A stretch of DNA of 64,000 nucleotides, from the NCBI GenBank assembly GCA_003254885.1, contig QANT01000157.1, positions 1 through 64,000 of the forward strand, given 5' to 3'. This DNA is from Purshia tridentata. Taxonomy: Eukaryota; Streptophyta; Magnoliopsida; Rosales; Rosaceae. Positions 1 to 13,113 of this stretch are shown here, piece by piece. Numbering within the stretch: the first letter of the stretch is position 1; each line of letters opens with the position of its first letter. The translations under genes and the position numbers were made by a program. The notes beneath the pieces were generated by a model that did no database searches, was not told the origin of the DNA, and saw only the letters and a list, made by a program, of their open reading frames with translations.

Positions 1-2797
1 GGTGGGGTAAACTAATGCAGCAAAGAAGCTTCGGCAACTGGCAATTCACACTTACATGTATAATATATAAATGATGCAGTGTCACATATAATTAATAACC
101 TTCAAATTTCAAGAGTGAATTTCAAAACCTACTGTGCCCCTAGTTTCATTTACATTTAACCATCAAAATATGCATGTTTGCTAGCATATTTTTCAGTTCA
201 CACTCACAAATCCAAAACACAGTTAAATAATAACACAGGCTTTGTTCAAGAACAGTGTGCAAAACTGATCATTTAAGTAACATAAAACTTACCATTCCTG
301 AAGAAAGGTTGTCCAGTTGGTTTTTTCTCAGCAAGATGTGTTGCTAGCTTAAGGTCTCCAAGATCCACCTGACCAGTTTTTGCCGCACTATCCGACAAAG
401 CAGCTGAGAAATGGAAACAAAGTGATCATAATCTCAAAGTAGCTGTCATCCTTCATATAAGAATGGCCTCACAATTGTGTTGATTACTTCAAAAGCATCA
501 AAATTAGAAATTATATGCTTATATTTTAAATTATTTCAACATAAGTACAAGAAAAATTTACTGGTAACTGGCAAGAACTAGAACCAATAGATCAATCCTT
601 TATTCTCTCTCTTTAACATATAACCAACTTTTTCTTGAGCTATTTTTCTTGGAATTTGATATTCACGACAACTATGTCAGTGTCCTTGTGATATAGAATG
701 ACATCAAGTTTTTAACTATAACTTCAAAGGTGCAATCCTGTAATACAATTTAGAAAAACAATATGCCAGTCAAGCTAAATGGTTAAAGGACTTATGTAGC
801 CGAAACCAACTAACCAAGTGGTAAAAACAAGGCCTCACTCTCTTGATTGCATACACTATGCACTAATCACATCAACTTTTTGAGAAACCATCTCAGTTGT
901 AGATACGAATCTTAACTTAGGTGCTAGAAGATGAAAACATACCAATTCTTTTCCAGGCATCAGAAAATTGATCACACCTTTTGCTCCCAAATGAGCACAA
1001 CTGATCCAAATTAAAATGGGCATGTATTAAGAGTCAGTATACGTACAACTCCAAAAGCAAGAAGTTATTTTAGTTACAAAATATGACAATAAAAATATAA
1101 GATAGTAATTGAAATAGCCTTGAAAATCTATACTGAGCATGGCAGCACATGGTACGCACATTCTGGTATATGTTGACTAGAATATTTTCTTTCAAAATAT
1201 GTTAAGTCTGTTGTGTTATGCATATTACTCATCAAGTTACAGAAAACTAAACCTCTGATGGAAGGGAAGGGGACACAAAGAAAAGATAAAAGCATATGCT
1301 GGTTACAGTTGTCATGATTCATGACATGCAGTGCGATTTAGAAAGTGACTTTACCTGAATTAGCGATGGCACATTATCCTGAAACATGGTCTGGAAATTA
1401 TCGGAGGTAACGACGGTGGGATTATGATCTTCAGAATCTAATACAAGGACAATATTATATTCATTCATCAGCCTACAAATATTGAAAATCCTCTGAAATT
1501 GGTAACCGAGTAAAAAAAAAAAACGTTTTAGTAGATGCAAATATAAAATGATTGACAAGTTAAGTTCTTAACCAACCAGAAGCAACTGAATCTAGTAAAG
1601 GAAGGTCTATATTTGAAAAGCTTTCACCTGCATATTGCTCTTTGGCCTTCTCAATTACATCCTATGGCCAAAAAAAGGGGCAATTATTAAAACAGTGTAA
1701 CACCTGGCAGAGGTTAGAGAAACAGAACATGGATGGCACTAAAACTAGACATGTAAAGCTTCCATGTTGATAAGTTGGAATTTGAACTAGAACTCACTAT
1801 TTGCTCAGCAATGCCAAATATGTCGTAGTTTCTTTTCCACGATGGATTTGTCAGCAACTCATAAGCATATTGAATCTGCAAACGATATCTCAATCCCATA
1901 GTTAGAGGAATAGTATTCAAGAAAGAACATAGAACAAGGCCAAATACTGACTAGGAAAACACATTCAAAACCGGTGACGCAACAGTTATCATATGACTGC
2001 TACTTGAATACAGTAGTAATGTATTTAGAAATTCAGCAATACAAAAAAATTGCCCAATTCAACACATATTTTATCATCTGACAGACTGTTTAATAAAATT
2101 ATGGTCAATGAAGTTTGACAATCAAAGAACTTACTGACCTTTATAAAATCGTGAGTATGGAGAGCTTGCACGCCCGAATTCCTGAAATGACGAGATCTCC
2201 TAGCTATGTAAGAGCAGCATATGGCATATCCTCAAAACCACTCAATAAGATTACACCGCTTACCATTAACAAATAACTACCATCACACAGACACACACAC
2301 ATGCTTATGCTTATGCTTATGCTTATGCTGTGTAACAGAGTGCTTTTGCTAATAATAGTTATACCTCTCTCGTGATTAAACTAGTGAATTGTGCGATTCA
2401 AATCATCAAAACGACATGTAAATGAAAGTAAGCAAAGAAGACAAAAATTTACCACAAGGTAGAGAGATTGTCGTAGGCCTCCTTCACTTGTTCAATGGAG
2501 CTATACCTCCTTACTCCAAGAACTACAACAATTCACCACCCAAACCAATTGTTTAAAAATCATATACTAATATATATATACATATATATGTGTGTGTGTG
2601 TGTGTGTTTGTGCGAGAGAAAGAGTTACCGTCGTAATGAGAGGGAGGGAAGGATTTGGGAATAACAATGAGCTGGAAGAACATGGCTCCACAAAAGAGAA
2701 GCAGAGGCAGCGAGTAGGCTTTGATCGTGGACGCCATTGAAGACGAGCTCGTCGTGGCGGCCTCGGAAGCAGGCCTTACCATGATGCTACACCGCAC
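1..2797 (-). CDS. Membrane-anchored J-like / thioredoxin-like protein (5' part, runs off left edge)
   Basis: Eight exons can be read on the minus strand with GT-AG borders and matching phases: 2629-2797, 2453-2522, 2139-2181, 1798-1875, 1573-1661, 1355-1472, 943-1000 and 293-403; the gene continues past base 1. The start is the Met at 2795-2797, or the Met five codons later (MVRPASEAATT). A hydrophobic stretch (SLPLLLFCGAMFFQLIVI) is a likely signal anchor. A J-like domain follows: YDVLGVRRYSSIEQVKEAYD, then IQYAYELLTNPSWKRNYDIFG, which matches helices I, II and III of DnaJ. The HPD tripeptide between helices II and III is absent. The next region (NEYNIVLVLDSEDH, then FSDAWKRIAALSDSAAKTGQVDLGD) looks like a thioredoxin fold without a visible CxxC. 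This resembles plant ER-type DnaJ/thioredoxin proteins. Without HPD, stimulation of Hsp70 is doubtful. Subcellular site and exact orthologue are not established. Confidence 0.75.
2301..2328. repeat. ATGCTT hexamer microsatellite
   Basis: About 4.7 perfect copies of ATGCTT, directly after a short AC run, inside intron 2 of the J-like gene. A (TG)n tract at 2588-2608 lies in intron 1 of the same gene. Confidence 0.8.
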
Positions 2798-3842
2798 CGA
2801 GTAATTTATCGTTCACAGAGAGAGAGTGTGTATTGGTGTGGTTGAAGCGTTGAGCTCAAGGTCCCAAGTCCAAGTCCAAGTCCAAGTGAAACTGTGAAAG
2901 TGAGTCACTGAGTCACAACACGGTCATTAAAAGGCACGCTCCATTTTCGCTTTTACCGGACACGTGTAATATGATTATTGGATTTTGTAGAAAAGTCAAT
3001 GAGCATGGGATTAGTACGTTTGGAATGTTTGCAATACACGCTAAGATTGCATTTTGGGCCCATCTGTAACGTGGGAGAGCCCAAATGTACCCAAGAATGT
3101 AAGTAGGCCCTTAGCAGAACAAAAAACGGGCCTAAAGGAATGCAACATTGGCCCACAGAGACTGCATAAATGATTAAATGAATAGAGAGCTAAAGGGTTT
3201 TGGTACCAAGTATTGAGCAACCCCAAATCCGGTTACATATATATGTACACCAGCACATTAATTATATATCTATAATTAAACTTTAGTTTAACTATATGTC
3301 TAGATTAAACTCAATATATATATACATGGAGGCCGACACAAGTTTTGGGGGTGATTGATTGGCAGATGATTGGTGTTATACACTCACTTTGGTGATTTAT
3401 GGGCCAAGTTATTGAACGTCACATACATACCCTTATTCATTATATATATGGGCTTTGATGTCCAAGCAGCTATACCGAGTGTTCGATCTGCTAGCGAGCT
3501 AGTTGTGACGTAAAGCCAAACCTAATTAATTAAAGCATAAATATATGCATTGATGATTACTCTTTTAAAGCATGCATGATTTCATACTGATAGAGATTAA
3601 AATGGTAATAGCCTAATTGGTAGAATACCGTGCATGCATACCAACCTCCCTGCTCGCTTCATTACCCCTTTACATATATATGTCTGCTACCACATCACGA
3701 CACACTATAAATTAACATGTCATAGCCCACACATTTCACACACCTAATTTCTTTAATTAATTTCCATAATATATTGTCAAAGAAAAAACTTATTTAGTTG
3801 GTTATGTGATAAATGAGATAAATACAAAATATATATACACTT

Positions 3843-3887
3843 ATTACATGTTATCTGCAGCTTACACAATTGCAGATAACATGTAAT
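3843..3887. repeat. Perfect 17-bp inverted repeat with 11-nt loop
   Basis: The left arm 3843-3859 reads ATTACATGTTATCTGCA, and 3871-3887 is its exact reverse complement, with an 11-nt loop between. There is no poly-T tract and no adjacent gene end, so it does not look like a terminator. It could be a tiny foldback-element remnant or a structured non-coding RNA segment. Confidence 0.8.
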
Positions 3888-3913
3888 TAGTGATATATAT
3901 TTCTAATACGTAC

Positions 3914-4260
3914 TGTTTAGAGACCCACATTAAAAATGTGAGAGATTTACTAGCTAGTAGCTTATAAGAGTTTGGTCTAATTCTTCTATTGCAAATTGAT
4001 TTTGTGATAGATGTCTAGATTCTTCCATTGCCGGTATCAAAACAAATTATCTACGTAATACGTCCAAATGGCCATACATGCTCCCACATCACTTATGTAT
4101 AAATTATCCACGTGTTATGCTTGAATGACATCACACGTGCGGTGACATGTTAGAAATCTCACATTGAAAATGTAAGGGCCTTGCTATGGCTTATAAAAGT
4201 TTGGATTAGTTCTCTTATTGTAAATTAGTTTTTGGATTAATGACTTTTCTTCAAGTAGAC
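3914..4260. mobile_element. Fossil LTR-like direct repeat pair (old, fragmentary)
   Basis: Two related blocks, 3914-4020 and 4148-4260, share a TGTT(A/T)AGA-type start, a (C/T)CACATT-AAAATGT core and a GGCTTATAA-AGTTTGG stretch. The pattern is like the start of many plant copia/TRIM LTRs. No internal retroelement domain is present and the copies are well diverged, so I read this as an old fragmentary remnant. Family assignment is uncertain. Confidence 0.35.
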
Positions 4261-4572
4261 CGATCAACATATAGACCAGAAAAAAAAAAAATACAATTAA
4301 TTAATCTCATGCACGAATTAAACTAGACAATAACAGACGCGTTTGTTTGAAATTATATATTAAATTAAACTGGTGATCAATTTGATGGTCGGTCCACAAA
4401 TATATAATCTACAATAAGTAATTATATTACTAATTACATCATAAACCCCACCTGCCCGATCACCTTCATAATCCACAAATTAGTTCTATTAATTATTTTT
4501 TGCAGGTAGTGGAGATTTTGTTAATTTATGATCATCATCAAAGTCATCACCATAACATAATACCAAAGTTTG

Positions 4573-6231
4573 TTAAGCCCATATCTCGCTGATCACATTT
4601 TCAGCCCCATTAATGTTGCATTGTTCAGAGGTAATGCAAGCATCCCCAACTTCAAACCCCATCATACTATAGTGGTTCAGTGCAGCGAAATTCTCACTGC
4701 AATATTCAGAATTACCACATTGCCCCAAAACTTCACTGAAATCCAGCTGTGACCCCGCTGTGGTTGACATGACTGCCCCTGAAGAATTATCCATCATTGG
4801 AGGCTCAAAATGGTCACAACCCCTAAAACCAACAATATTAACATCATGATCGCCAAGTGGGTAATTACCATATTGCCCCTCAGTTGCAGCACCACCACCC
4901 TCCTTGCCGCCGTTGCCGACAGCTCTGGACTTTGACCATAGGGTTTCCCAGGCTCTTAGAATGTCAAGGCATTGTGGTGGTGCTGGTGCTGGTGGTGCAA
5001 AATGGTCATGAGTAGTGGCCGTTTGATCATGATAAAGTAGGTGACCTGATGCTGACACGTGTGGATAAATATTATTATAGCTATGGCCATGTTGTTGGGT
5101 GCGTAATTTAGACTCTCTAACAAATCTGGCCTCAGCTTGAAGCCTGGCGCGTTCCCACTGAGCAATGTGGCTGAGGTTGGCCGTGTTCTTTGGATCGGCA
5201 TCGGCGGAGCCAAGAATGGCAGCCTTAATGGGCTTGTGGGTTACCGGGTCAAAGCCAATCTTGGCCAGTCGTTTCTTGAGGCATGTGTTCCAGTAGTTCT
5301 TTATCTCATTGTCTGTTCTCTTCGGTAAGTGCGCAGCTATGACGGACCACCTAATACACCAACACGTACATGAAATATTACTAATTCAACGCAAATATAT
5401 TTAAGATATAATATTAATATTAATATATAACACACGTTATCAAAGTTACAGTCACATTGTGCTTGCCTGCCTCTTTACCCAAAAAAAAAAAAAGTTGCAG
5501 TCACATTAATATTATTATTTTTCACATGAGTTTTCATTACTCTTGAACTCAACTGATTAAGGGGAAGTACTCTCCGTGCAGTACTACTCTGCCATTGGTA
5601 CATCATATATATACAGCTAGGTAGTAGGTAACCGTACTCTAATAGAAGCCCATATTGACAAGCATATTATATCAAAATGCATGTGTTTAATTAAGTTAAA
5701 ATTAATAATATTAATTACCATTAAAATCTTGGTATATTTTCAGTCCCAAAATGTGGATAGTGGTAGTGGATGATGAGCTATATATCAAGTTGTCAAAGTG
5801 ACCATAAATTAAGAATAATTATATATTATACATAATAAATTAATTTTTACCTGTTGCCTAGAAGGGCATGAAGTTGAATGATGGTTTGGTCTTCGTGCAA
5901 ACTGAAATTTCCCCTCTTAATATCAGGCCGTAGGTAGTTTCTCCATCTTAGTCTGCAACTCTTTCCGCACCTTTTAAGACCTACATGAAAATTAACTGTA
6001 TGTGAAAGAAGACATGCATATAGACGTTAAGGGTTTAATAAGCAACTACTAACCAGCTTTCTGAGGCAGAGAACGCCAGCTTCCATGGCCATGTTGTTGA
6101 ATGAAAGCTAAGAGCTTTTGGTCCTCTTCAGGAGTCCATGGACCTCTCTTTATGTCCGGCGACAACGTCGTTGACGACGCAACACCACACCAGCTTCCAG
6201 ACCTTCGTTCCATCGATCTATCTGTAGCCAT
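4573..6231 (-). CDS. R2R3-MYB transcription factor, subgroup 9 (MIXTA/MYB16/MYB106-like), copy 1
   Basis: Three exons on the minus strand (6054-6231, 5851-5980, 4573-5350) encode about 361 aa. R2 begins [16 protein letters not shown] and ends [11 protein letters not shown]3 contains the usual IKRG-F start, [20 protein letters not shown] and NEIKNYWN. The intron positions and the 130-bp exon 2 match the second MYB gene in this window. Downstream, [20 protein letters not shown] is the subgroup-9 signature shared by MIXTA-type factors, which control epidermal cell shape, trichomes and cuticle. The N-terminus is unusual: the canonical MGRSPCC leader is replaced by about 30 residues, and the linker-like string SPDIKRG directly precedes R2. 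The second tryptophan cluster reads RLRWRNYL where T or I usually follows W. It is expected to act in the nucleus. Function is inferred from the family. Confidence 0.9.
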
Positions 6232-9200
6232 ATATATATCTTCGATAACTCTCGATATAACAATATAGGTGTTAAAAAAGAAAACTACTTAATATTGAAG
6301 GCCCAAGGAGGAGTGTTCGGTACTTTGAGCTTTGAATCAGCCAACAAGGAAAGGAATGCGAAGAAATTAAGATTGGGATTTCAGAGAGAATTTTAGGGTT
6401 AGCTACCCAATGACTGAGAATGGCCGAGATATTCCATATACTGTTCTATTTATATTGGGTAAAAAAATGGGATTTCTTCAATGCTTGCCAATATATTAAT
6501 GTCCATATGACCAAACTACCCTTTCGATCATATATTCTGTATGCATGTGTTGGATTCGAGATTAATTACTATATTTATTATTTAGTTTGCGGGAATTAAT
6601 CTAGCAATCTAGCCGTTACGATGATTGATGACTGTTGTATCCATGCACACATAAGATCCCTTCATTGAAATTAGATTATATATTCCACACAGATCGAGTA
6701 ATGCTCTTTATTAGGGTTGATTAGGTTTTGATTTCTTAAAAGAACAGTACCTAAACACTAATTAAAGTTGTGATGTACGTATCACATTTTAAAACTATAT
6801 ATTAATTAAATTACGTGAATTTGATATTCATTCATGTTTGAATGGCCTACCCCTACAAGATTTCGTTTTTGGCTCCTATAAACTAATTATATAAATCGGA
6901 CATTCATATGGAGCCAACTGAAATTTTAGCAAAGTCCAAATAAGAAAAGCATATGGTGCTCAATAATAAGCAAGTACCATTATAAAAATAAAAATAAAAG
7001 GTCTATATATATAGTTTTTGTTAATTCATTGCCAAAATTATAAATACGATGGCCGACGCTGCAATCTAATTACTCGGGGGACAGAAAAGTAGCGTGCAAT
7101 TTTATATTTCAGCTTAGTCTGAGGGAGACATAATTTATATTATTGTGGTCTATTTCAGGATGATTTAATTATATGCATTTTCTACTGTTTTCAAGTCAAC
7201 CCATATGGCCATATATATCAAACTCTGGTATATTAATTAATTAATTGGTCCTAATATTTTCATATATTCTGGTATAATTTATTAATTAATTGCTCCTCTC
7301 TTTCTTTCTTTTTTTTTCTGGCAGAATGCAATAATGCATATTCATGGTCTTTATTATATTGTACAAAATCTCAGACTGATCCACGGACCAATTAAGCACG
7401 AAATAACTATTCTACCCCCAAACTATTACTGCGCGTGATATTAATATAAGCGCGTGCGAGCTTGTTGTGCAAGGTACGATTTAAATGCCACTTCACCAAC
7501 TCAGTAATTATACACTGATAATATCAGCTAGCTCTGAAATCTGATCTCAACTTTGTGTATGATGACATATATAGCCAAAGTCTTACTTCCTTCAGCCATT
7601 ACTACTCAATTAATTCACTATTATTGGCACTTGTGGATAAATAAAGATTAATTCATATGTTTATAGTTTTTCTTCCTATACACATCCCTAAGCTTTTTTT
7701 TCTTTTTTTTAAGAATTTGGTGTACTGCTAGTAGTTTAGTTCAGTTTCCAAATTCAGAGTTATCTCTAAAATTTGAGAGTAAAAACAATATATCATAAGC
7801 TATAAAACAATAATTCTATACCCTAAAATAATTGGCCTTAAATTCTAATGAATACCCCCTATTAAATAAATGAAACAAAGGGAGTTGAGGGGATACGTTT
7901 TTGAAAGTTGTGGTTGGGGGAAGGGGTGGGGAGTTGGGAAATCTCAGCAGTTCATGAATGGATTTTAAGGCAATTGAATTGCAGAATCGGCAATAAAGCA
8001 GGGTCCCACTGTGTCTATTTGACAAACGACACAGGCATCAGACCCTTCATTCCCTTTATAAGTACCATCTCCATTTTCGAGGCATATTATATGTGAAATA
8101 TAAAATTTTATTTTTTCAAAGTCTAAATGCCCAATTGATTTCCTTTTACATTTTCTGAGGGAATTGTGTTTATCCAAACACGAAACAACATTTTACTTTA
8201 GGCAACTGTTTAAATTTGGTGTTCACATTATTCAAAAAATTTACTTTATTATTATCTAAACTGGTAAATAACTATATTTTTTTGACAAAAATCATAACAA
8301 ATCATTTTATAGATTTCTATTAATTAGTGAACCAATCTAATCATTTTTTTTTATAAACCCATGTGAAATGCTCCTTATTAAAAAATTAACTGCAAACTTA
8401 CTAGTTTTTTTAATTAAAGAAATATAGACTTAGAACATCTCTTATAAGTTATAGATATAACAATTGCATTTTGCTACTTAATTTGAAAAGCCACGTTGAA
8501 TAAGTCATTTTTTTTGCCTCTAAACTAAACTAATGGGATTTGAAGAATCTGTTAAAGTGAAAAAAAATTTAGGTAGTAAATATAACTTTTCAAATGGTCA
8601 TCTAAGTCAACAAGTAAGCCAATTTTGCTTCTTCTTACTGTTACTAGTTACTAGAAGCTAGCTGAGCTGAGTGCGAAGTTGTGCAAACTGTGGCAATTAA
8701 TTTTCCAATGAGTGCATGCAACTTTTAGGTTTGTTTCTTAATTAGTTTTTGTTTTTGGTGTTTTTGAGAACCGAACCAACCGACTATTGTATTGTATTTA
8801 ATTAGGGAGCAGGTTGAAGTGTGGAACCAATCCCAAAATTATTAACTTTAACATACTATTTTACAGTACTATTTTACCGAACCAAACTGTACTCAGTTAA
8901 TAAAATTTTTTGACTTTAAAGTAGTTTTGGTAAATAGCGTACTGTTGGTAAATAATAATGTGCAGTACGTACTGTATGGTCGAATTAATTGTACTGATGT
9001 TTTGTTTCAATGAAATATTATTAAGGTCGTTTAATGGCTATATACCTGTCTGGCTAGCTAGCATATAATATATGCATATTGTGATATTTTAGGTGATTAT
9101 ATCTATTGTGGATTATAATGCATTGTTAGACATTGCTAGAAAAGGCAAACCATATATATATGCAGGCATGCATGTGTATTAATTAAGTTTGGGATGGATC

Positions 9201-12200
9201 GACTTGACTTATTCAACAATATTATTAAACCCCGCTGCACTGTGACATTGCAATTACTCTATGTGTTCCACTTCCCCTTATACATATATATAAATATATA
9301 ACTTCCTCGGAAAAGACATGTTGTAGCTAGGGCTAGGGTATTTCATCATATCGTGCTTCATTGATTTAAACCGTCTTTTATTCAATAATTTTTTCGTAAA
9401 AAAGTAGATAAATAAAACCACTATGACAGTATTTTTGATAAGTATTCAATTAAAATAATAAAATAATTTTCAATTTATTTAATTTAAAACTTACATGAAT
9501 ATTGTCATATTTATCATCTTGTATATATATAGTATTCTATTCGCCGAATGTACTCCTGCATTTTTTTGTTACAAATTTTCAGAGTAGAGCGCTCGGTAGT
9601 GACTGCTAAGTGCTCCGTAATGTATTTTTCTTCTTTTTTTAAGAGCTCAATACCTGAATTTTCTTATAGTTAAAATTTAACAAATATGTAATCTCTACAA
9701 GTCTTATTAATTTTATATTTTGAAGAGGGTTTAATTGGGATGAACCCGTTGCAGATGTTTCAACTAGGTGGAGAGCATAAGATGAAGTACTCGGCTGTTA
9801 TAAAAATGTCATTGCCGAGTGCTCGGAAAATAAATTTTTATTAAGAAAAAGAACCGTACACCTAATTAGTAAAAAAATCCTATATATGTGTCGTAGCACT
9901 ACCGACACATCACTCCAATTTCAAAAGCTAACTTCAATTTTAACTTTCTTTCATGCTGATCAATAGATTTTGTTGGATTTGAAACATGCATGCAAGGGTT
10001 TTTAGAGAGCATTAGTGTGGCTAGCTACCATCAATCATGAATAATGATAATCGATCATGATAGCAACACTTTTGTGTCCCAATGAAAAAGCTACCGTATA
10101 TTTATTAAGCTAGGTTGGGATGGGCTTCAACATATTAATTAACAAAACTAGCATGCATATACGTGAAAATTAAACGATATATAAATCGATCGATCGGAGA
10201 AAAACTACTCTGTAAGATGAAGAAATAGTTGCTAATATAGCATTACCAATAAAGAAGAAGGAGATAATTCGCTAATATAGCATTACCAATAGAGAGGAAT
10301 GAAGTTTAAAACTTGGAAATTTAGGACTAAAAATTCTTTCTCTGTTAGTGATGCCACGTCAACTATTCGTGTTGTAGAGAAGCTTTTCTCGCATCTGCAA
10401 ATCGACATAGCCAAGTCAAGTTTCCAATGGATTTTAGTTCGCCATATCTCTCACTTTATAATATAAGTTACGATAATGAAGAGTTGCGGTTAATTACGTA
10501 ACATGCATGGCATAGGCTTACAGTAATACAGGTACTCCAACTTTAATTACTAGTAGATCTCAGTTATGATGTAGCTAGCTTTCTAATTATAGCTAGGAAA
10601 TTAAAGCTACTAGTCATGCTTGTTTTGGATCGAGGTTGCTAGGGCAGAGATCAGGTTGATCATGATATATATATATATGGTGCTGTAACATATATCTCTG
10701 TATGTACCCGAATCTGTACGTTATGACGAATTCATGAGCCATTTTCGACCTTTTTGGGTCATAACACTGAAACATATATGATTTCTTTTGCTGTTATGAT
10801 ACTATTAGCTACGCAAAATGATGTGAAAGTGGGACCAGGGAGAAAAAATTAATATTTGTACGTACTACTTATATTTGGATGATCGATGCATATTATATAT
10901 ATGATTATAATTTATATGTAGGGTACGTACTTGCTTGTAATATATTGTTTCTCAATCAGCAGTCCATGACTGCTCCAAATTTAAAAAAACCATCATTAGC
11001 GTACAATCCTTTTCCAGGTGCTCAGTTCAAAAGATCTTGAATATGGGTATTTTGAGTCTTTGACTACATACAAGATGCTTGACCAAAAAAGACTACATAA
11101 TGAACAGTTTTAGGATATCTTCCACATATATGTATATAATTAATATATATGCATATTATATGCTCAACAGTCATTTTATTTTTATGTAGAAACTTTACTT
11201 TTCCTCGTTTTAGCCTAAAAAGAAATATACATGCATGCTGAAAATAAGTCTTTCTGAAAAAATGATAATATATATAATATACATGGAGTAGCTAGCTAGA
11301 CTTATGATCAGTTTTAGATCATCAGACCACCATCTGATCGACCAGCATTAACTAAATTAAATATAGCAAGCTATCATTCACACACATTATATGCATATGC
11401 ATTAATCATACCTAGAGGTGTCAAACGGGCAAGGTTGGGCCGAAATGTTTAAATTAAGCCCACCATGCTTTCGTGCTGTGCTCGGCTCGGTCCATAAAAT
11501 TAAAGTCTAGGCTCGACACGGCTCACAGCCTGCGGGGCAAACGTGCTCATGCTGTGTCTTAAACGGGCCGGCCCACGGAGCCTTTTTTTCTTTTTATATT
11601 TTAGGATAAAAAATTAATTTTATGATACTTTTTTATTATTTATAATTAAGTATTATCATATTTTTGCATGAAAATTAAATATTCTTATTGAAAAGTTTTT
11701 TAAAAATGGAAAAAACAATGTTAATGGAGTTGTGTCAAATTTTGTGACCGTGCTCGTGCCGTGCTTGGCCCATGTCGTGCTCGTGTCGTGCTTGGCCCGT
11801 GTCGTGCTCGTGCCCAGCTCGGCCCATTTACTCTAATGGGCTAAAAACTTCGGCCCGGCGCAGCCTATTTACTCGTGCCGTGTCATGCCGTGCATGTGCT
11901 TTGCTAAGGCCGGCCTGACCCTGCCCGTTTGACACCTTTAAATTCATACCCATCTCTTCAATCTAGATTCATGGTTGTGTAAAGTAATATTATCACTAAT
12001 ATTACCACTACTATATCGTTATTTCATTTACTACATATATATTAATTATTTGCTACCAAATATATATATGCCCCTTCAAAAAATTAGCCAAATCGTGCAT
12101 ATATATAAAATAAGTCAGTCAGCTGGTTTCTACAGTCTCTTTTGGTTGTCCAATACTCCAACACGTATACTACAGAAAGAAAAAATTTTTATCAGATAAG

Positions 12201-13113
12201 ACATGAACAGAATCCAAAGCTAGCTCGATTAAATTCTACTCCTATCCTCGATCTAGTACTGACTCCCCACTTTTAAATGCCGCTTATTCTTTAGCTCTTC
12301 CATATTTAAAGTTAAATAATTAGAGATCATTGGATCTGTTATGTTTTATAGGTCGATGATTAGAGTAGTTTGTTTTCTTAATTTTTATTCAAAGATTATC
12401 GATCATTCTTAAAAATTATAATAAATTAAAAATCGTTTAACCATTTACTTAAATAGTTATTATTCCAAAAATAATCTCTTATTTACCCTTGAATGAGGAA
12501 TCGATCTTCTTAAAAAAGCTATGTATACAGTATGTATGACTAACCTCATATACAATCTAAATGATATGTATATATATATATAATATAATAGTTTATTCAA
12601 ACCTTTTTTTTTTTTTTAGAACGATAGAAGCCAAAAGGTTCTTTTCAAACCTTTCCTAGATCTGAAAAGAGAGAATTTGAATTAAAAGTTAAAGATTTAT
12701 TTTAAAGAGTATTTTGGAACCCAAAATATTGTTCTTTCTCTTCATAAAATGAAGAATTATTTTTTTAAAAAACTTATTAGAGGTGATCTTGAGCGTATAC
12801 CTATATAACTTAATATCTAATAAAAAGTAAAAACATGCATTAATTAATGTCAGTACTCAGTGGTATCGTCTTTAAAATTCAGTAGCAACAAAATTAATGT
12901 GATAGCTGGGTGAGTGAACGTTTAAAGTCAATATATATACATATGTGTATACGCAATAAGTAGGAGCCATAATTAAGTTGCGCAAAAATATATAAAATAG
13001 TTAAACTTGCTCAATATATTCTTGGTCGATCCTGTACAAGCTAGTCACTCTCAGCTCATAGTCTTGTTCCTCCAGGAGTAGTCGAGGCCTATATACCACT
13101 AGCAAAGTACAAT
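6232..13113. other. 6.9-kb divergent intergenic region between two MYB genes
   Basis: It holds the promoters of both head-to-head MYB genes. It is AT-rich with many AT dinucleotide runs and no convincing coding exon. Contents noticed: a 40-bp-period tandem duplication of GCTAATATAGCATTACCAAT at 10231-10290, and the hAT-like MITE at 11413-11940. Confidence 0.7.
11413..11940. mobile_element. hAT-like non-autonomous element (MITE), ~528 bp
   Basis: The terminal inverted repeats are AGGTGTCAAACGGGC at the left end and GCCCGTTTGACACCT at the right. The ends are GC-rich, with repeated GTGCTCGTG/GGCCCGTG-like subterminal words, and surround an AT-rich core without an ORF. Flanks ATCATACC (left) and TTCATACC (two bases beyond the right end) may be a slightly diverged 8-bp target duplication, as expected for hAT. 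It lies about 1.2 kb upstream of MYB copy 2. Confidence 0.75.

Larger units (their letters stand above)
2830..4572. other. Intergenic: 5' flank of J-like gene and 3' flank of MYB gene
   Basis: No coding exon is recognised. The left end carries the probable promoter and leader of the J-like gene, including a short tandem CCAAGT run near 2866-2886. The rest is AT-rich and contains a perfect hairpin (3843-3887) and an LTR-like fossil (3914-4260), listed separately. Confidence 0.6.

Noticed and set aside
9545-9860. Possible MITE around repeated GTGCTCGG/GCTCGGTAG words
   Set aside because: No terminal inverted repeat pair or target duplication could be found.
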